Assembly: GCA_021234155.1 (NCBI GenBank)
Contig: JAJEKV010000017.1
Span: forward strand, 6,917,253 to 6,981,252
From: Isoetes taiwanensis
Lineage: Eukaryota; Streptophyta; Lycopodiopsida; Isoetales; Isoetaceae
Length of the DNA: 64,000 nt
Direction of reading: 5' to 3'
Part shown: positions 25,901 through 37,230 of the stretch, one piece after another
Layout: the number at the start of each line of letters is the position of its first letter
How positions within the stretch are numbered: position 1 is the stretch's first letter
Notes under the pieces: model-generated
Database searches by the model: none
Told to the model about the DNA's origin: nothing
What the model saw: the letters and a program-made list of their open reading frames with translations, nothing else
Translations under genes and position numbers: made by a program

Positions 25901-27504
25901 ATGTCTTCTCCGGCTGAGTACGTGCATTTTCGATCCATCTGGGCTTGCTTTGCGCCCCACAACCCTTTCCTTCGTATGCATAATTGTCATGCCAGTGGTT
26001 GCTTGCTTTGTTTTGCAGCTTCTATCACTCGTTGCCACCCATCAGCAGGGCTTATGGCTCAATATGCCTTGCTACCACTGTTGCATACCACTTGGGGATT
26101 CTCAATCCTTATTTCATAATCTTCGATTATGATTTAGTTTTTAAGCGGTTTCAGGTCAGAATGCTCTGCTAGAAAGTTTTTGTTTGTTTTTGTTTGTTCA
26201 TGTATTTTTCATTTTTCTGTCCTTCTGAGGCCTTGGAAATTGTCACAGATTTGGCGAGTGCTAACCAACTTCTTTTTCCTTGGCCCCTTTTCGATGGCTT
26301 TTGGAATGAGACTTTTGATGATGTAAGGATAATCTTTCAACAAGAGGGTTTTTCATTCAGGTTTTTGACACAATATTTTGATGCTGCTTTTCATTTCCTT
26401 TTCAAGAGCAAGGTATGGAGTACAACTTGAAAAAAGCGTGTATAGTCAACGAGCAGCAGATTTTCTGTGGATGATGATTTGTGCCATGCTCACTATGGTG
26501 GTAAGTAACTGCTTCCTGCTTGCCATTAACAGAAAAACGCCAGTCCCCTGGCATTCTTACCTGTGGCATTGAATTTTTGCAATATGTAGCAATCTACATT
26601 AGCTACCTTAAAAGTGTGGATTATATTCCTTTCGTCTTTGCTATTTGCTGATCTCTAATATAGTTCCAATTCCACTGGTTGATCACTATTCTTTCAATAT
26701 CCACATTGTGGTATAATTTTGGCATAACACAAAGAGAACAAATGCCTCTACATGTACTTAGATGTTAAAAATTTGGGTACCTCATTGTTAGAAATTTGGG
26801 TACTTGATTGGAAACAAGGAAAAGGGTTGAAGCTAAAAGCTTTTTAAGCTTTTTTTGCAGGGTCTGGCAGCATTGATCCCACCAATCAGGTTTCCAATCA
26901 TGGGGCCATCAATTGTGTTCATGCTGTTATATTTGTGGTCTCGGGAATTTGCAACTTCGAGAGTCAATGTTGCTGGACTTGTAACTCTTCTGGTGTGTTA
27001 CATAAATGATATGCTGATTAGCAATTGTTCAAACGAGATATTGTTAATCCTTGGATTGTCCTCCTACTTTGCACTGTTCTTCTAATTCTGACTGTACAAT
27101 GGATGCCTCTGATTTGCATTTCTAGGGATTTTATCTACCATGGGCAATGCTTGTTCTAAATATGATATTTGGATCTTCGCCAATGCCAGACCTAATGGGT
27201 ATTGTTATTGGTCACCTGTATTACTTCATCACTGTGTTGCATCCTCGAAGTGGTGGACGAAACCTCATAGTAACCCCATTATGGGTGTATCCTTTTAATG
27301 AATTTTATTATCATTCAGTCTCTTCATGCCTTCTGGTAAGCTTCTTTAACTGTGTACAGACACAAGCTTGCTAACAAGTTGAACTTATTGCATCGACCGA
27401 ATCAACCATCCGTATCCACGGCGGCTGGCCGACCTTCTGTGGCTGATACACCACCTCGTCGCACAGCATTTACTGGACAAAGTTACCGTTTAAATCGTGA
27501 TTAA
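25901..27504 (+). CDS. Derlin (Der1-like ERAD protein), 7 exons
   Basis: Multi-pass ER membrane protein of ER-associated degradation; family members help retrotranslocate misfolded proteins. Exons, by GT/AG sites that keep frame: 25901-25917, 26019-26154, 26249-26322, 26407-26500, 26861-26992, 27126-27286, 27360-27504 (TAA). The 759-nt CDS gives 252 residues, close to plant DER1 (about 266 from memory). The start MSSPADFYHSLPP fits the family. Further signatures are IWRVLTNFFFLGPFS, ARYGVQLEK, LYLWSREF, GFYLPWAM, GHLYYFITVLHP and the C-terminal GQSYRLNRD, comparable to GRSYRLTD of angiosperm DER1. Hydrophobic stretches fit four to six membrane segments. No stop or frameshift is seen, so it looks functional. 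The C-terminal tail is shorter and less glycine-rich than in Arabidopsis DER1. Introns are short (84-360 bp). Confidence 0.93.
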
Positions 27505-28407
27505 GTTATAAACAACATTGTTGCAGATTTTGAGAATTTCTACCTCGGAGCTGTACAACATGTTTGAGATACTCTTAAAGATCATGATATCAAGGATGCA
27601 GACGGTGAAGCAAAGCATTGTAAATGAGTTAAAAATTTGCAATACAGTGTTCTCTCTTATTTCTGGAATGATGCTAACAAATATGAGTAATGAGTGATTC
27701 AGAACATAAATTCAATTTATTATAGCCTCTTTTTTATGCCGGTTTGGTAACAAGACCTACATTGTTATTCCACAAAGCAAACGGGATAGGGATCGAAAAA
27801 GTGGGGGTTAGGCTCGAGGATTGCCAGTTGAAGTTCTTATTTTCCGGTTGACGCTTTTGCACGCCGACAACTGGTAGCAAAAATAGAGTTTATATGTAAA
27901 ATCCGGTATTTTTGAGCTTTACTGTAAGGGAAATCTGGTATACACTTAACATACACCGGCAAATTTTCTGGCTGTACCTCAAATGTTTTTCGAACCGTCA
28001 AATTAAATTATGCCTCTATTCTATCTATTTCACTTGGCAGATTTGGGGAATTTACGGACCGGCCCCGCCAAACTATTTCGCACAGAGACGTTGACTTTTG
28101 GCCTATCTATTTCACCGCCGCCTAAGATCTTCTGGCCTAAATTCTTCGCGGCTGCAAGGCGCCAGCCTTTCCCGAATCTTGTTTCTTAAGAAACTGGTCG
28201 GACTTTGCCGAAGCTTTAGAAACTGGACTTCAACTTCTACGTTCTTCCAGCCTTGCAAGGAGCTCGGATTTGAAGAGCTCCAAAGATTTTTATGGCAAAA
28301 TTTGAGGGTCCTGTTGCATTATGCACGGAAAATTTCCCTCTCGGGACAGAATGTAATCCGCGAGGCAGCGCCGCTCTTTCGACAATATTATCTTATATCT
28401 TATCTTA
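27505..28407. other. Derlin 3' flank, no further gene
   Basis: Includes the Derlin 3' UTR. No strong ORF, RNA gene or repeat is visible until the AT-rich (tctta)n-like run at 28,391-28,407. Confidence 0.5.
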
Positions 28408-28430
28408 TTATATTATAATGTTATACCGTA
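28408..28430 (+). repeat. 23-bp direct repeat, left copy, flanking the Helitron
   Basis: TTATATTATAATG + TTATACCGTA, identical to 35,533-35,555. The Helitron TC starts at the next base. The same core, TATAATGTTATA, forms the outer end of the inverted termini at 38,712 and 45,753. Confidence 0.9.
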
Positions 28431-28562
28431 TCTTATCCTCCCTAATATAATAAAAAAATAGCCTGTCTGTCACGCCTTATCGATGGAGAAGAAAGTGCCA
28501 CGTGGCATGTCTTGGACCCTGGGATGTGGGAGACGTGTAAGCTTCGAAATTCGTAGGAAGCA

Positions 28563-28680
28563 TTCGAGAAGGTTCCGTTCGTTTCATCTTGCAAGGTTCT
28601 GGAAGCTTCCATTCGTTTCATGTTGCAAGTTCTGGTAGCTTCTTTGACATTCTCGAAGCTTCTTTGACTTCCTATAAAAA
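28563..28680 (+). promoter_or_regulatory. heat-shock-type promoter (HSE cluster + TATA)
   Basis: HSF-binding modules: TTCgaGAAggTTC at 28,563-28,575, TTCtgGAAgcTTC at 28,597-28,609, TTCtgGTAgcTTC at 28,630-28,642 (middle module mutated) and TTCtcGAAgcTTC at 28,650-28,662. A TATAAAAA box follows at 28,673-28,680. The nTTCnnGAAnnTTCn spacing is perfect in three of four. 'ttcgtttcat.ttgcaag.ttctgg' occurs twice (28,578 and 28,613), so part of the cluster arose by tandem duplication. It lies ~130-250 bp inside the Helitron 5' end, on the Rep/helicase strand, so it most likely drove the transposase transcript. Transcription start would be near 28,705. Confidence 0.75.
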
Positions 28681-28699
28681 GGCGCAAGTGAGTTTGCAA

Positions 28700-30818
28700 G
28701 GTTCTTGAGGAGCGGAAGCAAAATTTGCTTCAAGCGGCCGGTCTCGAACCGAGGTATAAATCACCGATGCTAATTTGAAAACCATATTTTTGTCCCTCTT
28801 TGCTCCCAAGAACGGCGGATGCAGGAGAAGAGTCGGTCCTAACGAGAAGGTCGGGAGTAAGCGGATATCTTTGAAGTGGGCGCCCCGATTAAGGGCTTTA
28901 AGCTATATGTTCGACTATTTACATTTGCTTATGCTAGCCTTTAAGACTGCTACGATATAGATTTATCAAGATTCTATTGGAGTATTGGTGTCACGCCTCT
29001 CTCGTTTGCACATCATAAGGTAAGACTATGATCCGTATTCGATGACATTCTTCAGCTAACGTTAGGAGTTCATGCCTTGAATAGCCGGACAAAGATTAGA
29101 GTGTATTAATCACCATTTTGTGAATTTAGAGACCTAATTTTTGTAACGGATGTAGCCGCCGGTGCTTGGATTGAGATATAGACCGAAGTTTATCCGACAT
29201 CCGATTTACGTGTTATTTGCTCCATTTGATTGTAAATCGAATCGCCCGTGAACTCATTATTGCTTGAGTGCGTAATCCAAACAACTTGAGTAACAAGCAA
29301 CTTCCAATTTACATAGGAAAATCTCTTCTCCAAATCTCTTCTCTATACAAAAATTAACATGAATAACATGTATCTACATGCTTGGGGGTGCGCTCTAGAA
29401 CCATTTTAGTGACTGTTTTTCTAGGCCCATGAATGGATCTGTTTTTTCGATGGTGAGATGGAAATTTTTCTCCATAATCGAGGCAATACCTTCTTTGATA
29501 AGTCTCGGATGCTTCTTGCGCAAGTTTTACTAACGTACTCATATTCACTGCATAAAAGCATTACTTTGTTCGGATCGAGCGGGGCCACCGATCACAAATG
29601 CTGGTTTATAGCGGATGTTGATGAAGAGACAACATGTAAGGAAGATGAACATGTATGATGCCATTTAAGCTCACCTCACGGAACTTGGCCAAGGCTTTGC
29701 CATTTTAATTTGCATAAAGGCTGCATCATGTCCCAAAAATTTAAGGCGTTAAGGTACTAATTCACATATACAAATTCCTCTGCATTCCATGCCATGTTCA
29801 TGGCAAATCAAATCTCTCTCTCGAGTCTATGCCTAGCAATATCTTTGTCACAATTGACAACATATTTTTCTCCGATGGAACATCGGATGATGCAAGCACA
29901 CACATTTTAGCGGGCATGGCGGCTCATAAGACATGGAACATAGATTTTTCTTGATGCTAAAGATTGATCCTAAACGAAAAAGGGGGAATGATAAAGGGAA
30001 TCACATTATCATTCACACACATGCAAACATATTTTACCTTCAATCTCTCACAAAGATGAGCAAATTTTGTAGCTCCATTATCATTAGCTATGTAATGTGT
30101 TCATTTCATTTCACACATTCACACTTTGCACAACCCTCTAAATTTGTACATAAGCTTGAACTTAAAAGTAAAAAAATGCCTCACCATAGAATGCCCATGA
30201 CGAGGACATAAGTTTATTTTGCCACATTAAGTTGAGTGTGAATAGGTTTGCCACATTTCTAAGGATGGTATGCAATATACGGAATATATGGTGGTTCTTA
30301 GTAGATGATGAAACTCCGTTTTGTTGAATTTGGCGCCCATAGTTTTAATCAATTTAACTACTCAATGCTAGGTTCCTTATAGAGCTCACGGCCCAGCTAC
30401 CATACTATAACGTGGGATTGCGCACCCACGTTCAATGTTCACAGGGTCCCAATAATTCCACATTGTCCAGTAGGCATGGGTGATGACTATGCGTAATGAC
30501 TATGCATAATGCGTATTTTGGGGCACATCGTGTTAAAAATGTCTTTTTGGAACAATAACAACAACATCATCATGGGCTTTTTGCCAAACTAATATGTTAC
30601 AGAATGGCAATTTCCACAAAAAATATTACAACCACGCGTAAATAAAAGCTCTTGAATGTCTAGAATGTTCTAGGGGAGCCGCACGTAAATAAAATCTCTT
30701 GATTGTTTCTATATATCATTATGACTATAGACACCTTAGAACAAAACTATTTTAACTCTGCTTCTGCGTATTGTTTGTGCAGAACACATTGTTCATCGCA
30801 GAATAGCAAAGCAGAATA
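28700..30818 (+). other. Helitron 5' non-coding region
   Basis: About 2.1 kb between the promoter and the first Helitron ORF. Short ORFs on both strands lack recognisable domains. It could be a 5' UTR with introns, captured DNA or nested insertions; the sequence does not decide. Confidence 0.45.
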
Positions 30819-31040
30819 ATGCCGCGCAAACGGACAGAGAAAACTTTAGAGAAACAAGAAGCCAAACGCGCACGTAACAGAGAAAGATCGCAAAATAGAA
30901 GACAACGCATCCTCGAAAGAGAGACACCAGAGGAGCGTCGAGTAAGACTCGCTAGAGCTGCCGAAGCACGAAGGAATAGAAGAGCAGAAAAAAAAAAAAA
31001 AAGCAGGCGGGAGCATCTTTTAGCGTTGACCACGATCTGA
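30819..31040 (+). CDS. small basic Helitron ORF (possible N-terminus)
   Basis: 73 codons, extremely rich in Arg, Lys and Glu ('RRVRLARAAEARRNRRAEKK'), likely a charged helix. Helitron proteins often begin with a basic region, and this ORF lies directly upstream of the Rep relic on the same strand, so I infer it is the original N-terminus, now detached. An A-run at 30,990-31,001 may be a slippage site that broke the frame. No independent function is suggested. Confidence 0.45.
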   Translation: MPRKRTEKTLEKQEAKRARNRERSQNRRQRILERETPEERRVRLARAAEARRNRRAEKKKKSRREHLLALTTI

Positions 31041-31149
31041 GAAAAAGTTCTTAGATGGACGACATGATGAGAGGCTAGGCAGAGACTCAACAAGGGCGTG
31101 CATCCGAGATAACCCTTCAAGTTATAGAATAGCTCGAACTAAGCGTCCA

Positions 31150-33230
31150 ACACATCAACCTCATCAGCATGGAGAATTGAACCGGGAATGCAAATCTTGC
31201 CATGCACTAACGTTTAAACCGCGATGATACAAAGTCTTTGCCATGGCGGCAAAATTAGCCTCCCTCCGATTGGCGACAATGCCCCCATTGCTATACCACA
31301 CTCTCAAAGGAGATCACCCAAAAGAGCAAAGAGTTCAAGTCCCACATCGGGATTTACAATAATGCATTGGCATTTGTATCATTCGGAGAGGCAACATCTG
31401 AGAATTCAACACAGGGCCCATATTGCTTTAAGATCCACGGTCAAGTCTACCATAGATCTGGGCCTGCTCATCCCGAGATGATAATGCGTCACGAGATATG
31501 CCCAATTATACATTACGGACATGGAATATCACGAGCGGCGAGCGCCGCAAAAATATGCACAATGCAGAGTGCGATATGGACCTCATGAGACAGCTTGACT
31601 TACAAATAAGGAACATAAACCCATTTGCACAAGCTCTACATATGATGCACGAGGTAGAGGAGAGTGCACGTCAATTGAATGAGCACGCAGAAGTAAGGAT
31701 GTATTTCAATGATGATAGAACAGGGCTAGACTTGAGGAGATACAATCCTGCATTTGTCAATGAGGTGGCTGTAATATTTGTAAATCCGGATGGAGAACCA
31801 CCTTTTAATAGAGACATATGCATCCATCAAAAAGCCGGCGGCCTAAAGAATGTCGCCATTACTGATCCATACATTGACGCTCTTACCTACCCGCTGTTAA
31901 TACCCTCTGGCGACAAGGGGTGGCAAATGAACATGAGAAACCAAGTTGGGGCTTCATCGAGCCGAACGAGACAAAATATATCTATGCTACAATACTATTT
32001 ATATAGACTAAGCACCGCGAAGCAATATAGGAGGCAATGGCGGTCTTAAGTTTAGTTTCAATCCTCTATTGAGTGGGGGAGATTAACACAACAATTTATA
32101 GTTGATGCCTACACAAGGATAGAGGCCAACACCTTGAACTTCTACCGCCTCAACCCGGAGGAAGAAATTACGAGCTGAAATGCGAGGCTTGATCGATTCG
32201 TGAATCATGAGGCGACAAAACAAGGATTGAGCGCTGGAAGATTAGTCATCTTACCGTCGTCATTTATTGGCGGTGCACGTGCCATGGAACAAAACTACCA
32301 AGATTCCATAGCGTTGATAAGAAGATTTGGAAAGCCCGACCTATTTGTTACATGCACATGCAACCGCGAATTGGCCGAGATCCACGAGATAACTTAGAGG
32401 CGGGCCGATCACCGGAGGATAGACCGGGCGTGGTTAGCGTGTATACCACCACGAAATTAATGGCCATTTTCCATGACATTTTAGAAAAAGACATTTTTGA
32501 AAAATTAAAGCATATACATATACAATTGAGTACCAAAGCGAGGTTTACCACAATTTGTCACATGCTCGCGATATTGGAGCGGGGAAGACAAAATCTGGCG
32601 ATAGCGATGACATCGATAAGATCCGGCGAGAAATACCGGTATGTACATCGATGCTTATTTGAGTTACGATATCATCATTTAGATAAATCTTGAATTCTGA
32701 GATCCAGCGGAGGACCTTGAATTGCATGAGATTGTGAAAAAATACATGGTGCATGGACCATGTAATTCGAGATGCATGAAACTAAACGAAAAGACTAACA
32801 AAATGGAATGTTCTAAAGGTTTTCCAAAACCATTTACTGAAAGCACCTCAATCAAAGAGAATGGATACCACGATTATAGAAGGCGTCTTGCGTCCAATAT
32901 GAGCAAGGTAACAGGGGCGATGAACAACAACATGGTTGTCCCATACAATCCTTACCTCACAAAAAAGTATGTGTGCCATACAAATGTGGAGCAATGTTTT
33001 AGTGTTGGAAGCATAAAATACATTTTCAAGTACATTCATAAAGGTCATGATCGAGCGAGCATTAAATTAACAGCACATCCAGAGATCGGGCACCGCGAGC
33101 ACATACAATTGGGGCCGAGATACAAGAGTTTCTTGACACGAGATACATCTCTGCACCGGAAGCAATGTGGAGGACATATGGTTACAAAATGCATCACACG
33201 TCCCACGTTGTGCATAGGTTGTCATTTTTG
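31150..33230 (+). pseudogene. Helitron Rep-domain relic
   Basis: Remnant of the Helitron replication initiator. Pieces in order: CHGGKISLPP (31,238), 'GIYNNALAFVSFGE' (31,349), GPYCFKIHGQVYHRSG (31,408), 'NEVAVIFVNPDGEPPFNRDI' (31,759), 'GRLVILPSSFIGGARAMEQN' (32,237), 'FGKPDLFVTCTCN' (32,329), 'YMVHGPCNSRCM' (32,743), 'CSKGFPKPF' (32,811) and VVPYNPYLTKKYVCH (32,936). These match the Helitron_like_N family and downstream Rep blocks. Several stops and frameshifts separate them. At the catalytic two-histidine site the usual KRGLPHAH reads KRGLPQFV in one frame (~32,534), so the HUH motif is lost. Cannot encode an active transposase. Confidence 0.85.
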
Positions 33231-33479
33231 AACTCAAAGCGCATTTTACTGCATTACTAACTCTTACAATATATGCAGATTACCTGTTCATTTGCCTAAC
33301 AAACAAACGATATATATTATGAAGGAAAGACAAAAAAGGGCTGCCTTAAAGCGTCTTTTGCAACAAAACACCGACGATGCTCAACGCTGCACGGTTCGAG
33401 CTAAATAAAACCATCCGACTTCGACAATATACATATCCGAAATTCCACATCATTACACTTTTATAAAAAGCGAGCACGT

Positions 33480-35361
33480 GGAAAGTAGAGGGGCAAATAT
33501 AAACTAATTTCAAGAATGTATAATGTCACAAAAAGGACATGGAGATATCACTTGCGCTTATTGTTCTTTTGCACAAAAAGGCCACTAGCCGAAGACATCA
33601 AAATATCGATGGAAGACGATTGCTCTACATTTCATGAGGCAACAAAAGAACTTGGACTATTAGCGGATGGCGAGAATGGGAGAGAACGCTTCGAGGATGC
33701 ATTTGCTTTTCGGATGCCTGTCCAATTCTTATTGTAAACATTTGCCTTCATGCATCTCACGGGGCCCCTTCGGATCCACCTTGCGGACTATGGGACAAGT
33801 TCAAACACCATTTAGCAGAGGATTACGCCCGTGACATGTCAGAAGAAGATGCATACAATGCAGCATTATTATCCATAAATGAAATCTTCCTTGCGAACGG
33901 AACAAATTGTCAATGCGTATCGGCTTCCACGACCTAAACCAAACCCGGTGCTATGATGCAACAATTAGCGGACCTTTAATGTATCCTTTGAAAAAGCTAG
34001 AGGAGATGAGTGTTATCGCGAAATTAACTCGGACCAAAAAAGAAATAGCTGATACCATTCTCCTTGCACTTGATGGAACTTCGGCCATTACATTCATGCA
34101 TAAACGTGGATGGGCGAGGAGGCTCTCGGAAAAACATCGTCTTTAATACCGTTATTAGCATGTTCAGAGGAAGAGAGCTTGGTGTTATTGCAGTCGCATG
34201 GACGGGTATAGCGAGCCTTCTGCTCAAAGGAGCCCAAACAGTCCACTCTACATTCAAGCTCCCGCTAAAGCTAACACACGAATCAACCTCGACTGCGGCC
34301 CACGAGCAAGCGGGCGGAACAAAAATAAGAAAAGCATAAACTTTTGGTGTGGGATGAATTGAGCATGACACATTCCAGATGCCCTCACAAGCGGTTGACA
34401 GCGTCACGAGGGAAATTGATGTGATTCTAGACCATTTGGAGGAATGATTGTATTGGTAGGGGCGATTCGGGCAGCAACTACCGTAATCAAAGCGGGCTAA
34501 AAGGATGGAAATCCTATCAAAATCGTCAAAAGCAACCCGGCTGTGGAAATATTTTAAAACATTCAAACTAACAACGAACCTCCGGTCTCAGTAAAGGCGA
34601 AAGAGAATGGTCGACTATCTACTAAAACTTGGAGATGGAGAGAATGAGCGGCGAGCCTACACTCCCTCGGATGTCGTTCATTTTGCCAAGCACATGCATT
34701 ACCTGAGCGATATTATCGATGAGGTATTTGGAACAAGCATCGACTCAGAAAGCATGGAACATCTATTTGAAAAATCCATACTATCTCCAAAGAATGAGGA
34801 TACACTAAAACTCAACGACAAGACCTTGCAAAGGTTGCATGGAGATTTGCACCCATACGTCGGCATTGATACTCTCAACATGGAAGACGAAGAGGATATC
34901 AGAAATTTTCCGATTGAATTTATTAACCAGCTCACACCCTCTGGAATGCCGCCTCACAAGCTCAACATCAAGGTAGGAGCAATAGTGATATTGCTCAGGA
35001 ACATGTATCCTCAGGGTGGACTGTGTAACGGGACACGCCTGCGCATCACCATGCAACACAAAGAATCTTCACGGGCAGAAATAATCACGGGGACAATTCA
35101 AAGGCACCCCAATCCTGCTTCAAGGATCAACGACACCCGTCGATTCGCTTTATACCATTCACCAGGAGGCAATACCCAATCCGTTTGGCTTTCTCGATGA
35201 CAATAAACAAGTCGCAAGGCCAATCTCTAGAGACCGTTGGACTTTACTTGCCAGCCCCAGTTTTTGCACATGGTCAACTTTATGTTGCTCTCTCAAGGTG
35301 CACTTCTCAGGCAGGAATCAAAATTGCTATTACCGAAACATCACGTCAAGGTGCATTCTGA
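33480..35361 (+). pseudogene. Helitron Pif1-like helicase relic
   Basis: Second half of the Helitron protein, an SF1B DNA helicase. The linker 'WRYHLRLLFF' and 'FHEATKELGLLADGE' (33,540-33,680) leads to a degenerate Walker A (VDGRGGSRKNIVFNTV, 34,110) where GxGGSGKT is expected. 'WTGIASLLLKGAQTVHSTFK' (34,200), 'FPIEFINQLTPSGMPPHKL' (34,908) and 'LCNGTRLRI' (35,020) follow. Motif VI reads [14 protein letters not shown] and '[19 protein letters not shown]' at 35,196-35,330, ending in TGA at 35,359-35,361. A frameshift near 35,190 and others upstream break it. The open block 34,607-35,200 is the longest survivor. Confidence 0.85.
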
Positions 35362-35532
35362 AAAAGACCACCCGAATGTACCGCCAAATGTTGTATATAA
35401 AGAAGCACTTATATAAATAAAGAGCTATTCGTTTGAACATCTCAAGAGAAGCACTTATATAAATACACGATAAGCTGTTTGAACATGTCAAAGATAGAAA
35501 AAGAGGCCGCCCGTCGCGCGCCGATTTTCTAG

Positions 35533-35625
35533 TTATATTATAATGTTATACCGTAGTGTGTAGTGCATCGAGCCCTAGAATGGATGGCTCAGATTAATCC
35601 TCACCACATGGCATCATCTATGGCG
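35533..35625 (+). repeat. 23-bp repeat (right copy) and terminus of an inverted-repeat family
   Basis: 35,533-35,555 repeats the 23 bp left of the Helitron. The following ~70 bp ('gtgcatcgagccctagaatggatggctcagat') is a diverged copy of the 38,712 terminus ('ttggatcaagcccaaatttgaatggctgagat'). This looks like one end of an element of that family, into which the Helitron inserted. I could not find its own other end. Confidence 0.65.
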
Positions 35626-36354
35626 TCGATAGGGTTGGGATGCCGCGGGTTCGAAGGAGCTTGCCCGGGCGGCTATGGCGCTTCGTATGAATTTTTGGGC
35701 CTCAAATCGTGCAGTCGGTCGGGGTATATGGTTCCTCAAGCCGGAGGAAGTTCTATTACCATAGCGCATCGCCATTTGCCATGTTCATGCCGAATGCGAC
35801 TCTGTTATTAATAGGCCCTAGAACCCAAAGCGGATTCCCTGGCCGCCGATTCGGGAGGCGGATCCCGCCTTAACGGCGGGATATGGCGGTAGGTAGGGTA
35901 GTTGAGGGTGGTTTAAACGACGAAGAGAATGATAAGTCCTGATGCAGAGATGAAGATCCAAGGAGATGGTCGGCTATGGTTTCCCTTCCGGGGCTTGCTC
36001 TGATATCCAACATGGCAAGAACCTAATGATGAAAATTGAAAAAGCAAGAGCAATATCTTTGTATCATATATTGCTTTCAAAACCTATCTGCGATTCGTAA
36101 ATCTTACATTTATAAAGTTGAGAGGTTTTCTTCTGCCATGCTTTCTGTCTGATGCTTCTGTTGTTATTCCCAAGTAGCACAGTTGGCGCTGCACCCATTT
36201 CTGGAAATGAGACCATTAGACAAGCTAATAGTTAAAGCTCCTGGTTCTAGGAGGAATGCCACTCACCTACCGTGTATGCCTTGGTTCAACAGCAGAGCAC
36301 TTATCTGCTGGAAATAATTCTAATGTATATAGCAATGCACCTGTGTTTCTGCAG
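35626..36354. other. no supported gene; GC-rich palindromic patch
   Basis: 35,870-35,895 holds an imperfect palindrome ('ggcggatcccgcc' / 'ggcgggatatggc'). Otherwise nothing recognisable until the orphan exon. Confidence 0.4.
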
Positions 36355-36444
36355 CTATTTGACTTCTTGATAGTTGACCATTCGAGGACCTATAAGGAAC
36401 ATATCATATATTCCTATATTCTTGGATTTCTTGCCTTCAGAGAG
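36355..36444 (+). pseudogene. orphan exon resembling endonuclease V
   Basis: Exactly 90 nt (30 codons, phase 0) between a pyrimidine-rich acceptor (tttctgcag) and a strong donor (gtaagt). It encodes 'LFDFLIVDHSRTYKEHIIYS' then YILGFLAFRE. The GFLAFRE block is the hallmark of endonuclease V (inosine-specific nuclease; Y-x-x-GFLAFRE), and the upstream part aligns with the preceding strand and loop. The expected next blocks (QVLMVDGNG, GxGxACHLG) and earlier exons were not found within several kb, so this is probably a captured or left-behind exon rather than a working gene. Confidence 0.55.
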
Positions 36445-36695
36445 GTAAGTTTTTTCTACATTTACAAACTGCATTTCATGAACCTTTCTTTGCCTTAACC
36501 ATCTACGTCTATAGAGTTCTGCGGTATTGAGGTTGCTCCATGTTGCATGACTCACCCACAAACTGCAGAAAAGATGAGCCGATGCCTAAACAGATCCCAT
36601 TTCCAATGCGGTTTCTAATGCATTTTTCGTCTCCTTTCCTACCATTCTCTCATTCATATTTCTACATTTTGCAGTTGAAGTTTTTCTTTTCCTGT

Positions 36696-37230
36696 TTAAT
36701 GGCTATGCTCTTCTCCCCAACCAAGGCATCCAAGGCATATTTGTTATGTTGCTTCTTATTTACGCTTTTTGATTGACATGTGAACGGTTTAGTCACATCT
36801 TTGTCAATAAAACAAGCCGGTGCTTATCAAATACAAAATTACCTGATGTTATTCATGACCATGGGAACGAGATTAGTCACGTGGTGTAAATGGCCAAGCA
36901 GTGCTCTAATGCTATTCATTACCATGCGACAAGAAAAAGTTGTTGAAGCCTAAGTTGCCAGGAAAATGCTTGAGAAAGAAATAGAAGAGTGAAGTTTGTT
37001 TTTGCTTACCCAATTACGCCATGGCGGGGAACATAGTTCTTGACCCGGAGAGATTTAGGGCATTTTAATGGCTATGCTCTTCTCCCCAACCATCCAAGGC
37101 ATATTTGTTATGTTGCTTTTTGATTCAAAGATGTGTGAACCGGTTAAGTCACATGCTATCAATGGCCATGCGATTAACTTTATCAAATACAAAATCACAC
37201 GATGTTATTCATGATCATGGGAACATAGTT
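36696..37230 (+). repeat. diverged direct duplication, ~370-bp offset
   Basis: 36,696-36,880 and 37,066-37,230 share 'aatggctatgctcttctcc', 'catatttgttatgttgctt', 'atcaaatacaaaat' and 'gatgttattcatgaNcatgg'. Copies differ by substitutions and a 40-bp deletion. No coding content recognised. Confidence 0.75.

Larger units (their letters stand above)
28431..35532 (+). mobile_element. Helitron, 7.1 kb, decayed autonomous type
   Basis: Rolling-circle element. The 5' terminus is TCTTATCCTCCCTAATATAA, preceded by A, with 'gcctgtctgtcacgcc' downstream as in plant Helitrons. The 3' terminus is 'cgcgccgattttCTAG' followed by T, after a GC-rich near-palindrome at 35,505-35,524. Inside are a Rep-domain relic and a Pif1-like helicase relic in the expected order and orientation. 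No terminal inverted repeats. Unusually, a 23-bp direct repeat abuts both ends (28,408-28,430 and 35,533-35,555), although Helitrons normally insert between A and T without duplication. All coding parts are broken. Confidence 0.88.

Noticed and set aside
28740-28810. tRNA-like B box (GGTTCGAGACC on the minus strand)
   Set aside because: No A box at tRNA spacing and no cloverleaf arms; probably chance or a very old SINE scrap.
30752-31120. 122-codon minus-strand ORF over the basic Helitron ORF
   Set aside because: Mirror of an Arg/Lys-rich coding strand giving Ser/Leu/Phe-rich antisense; no motif.
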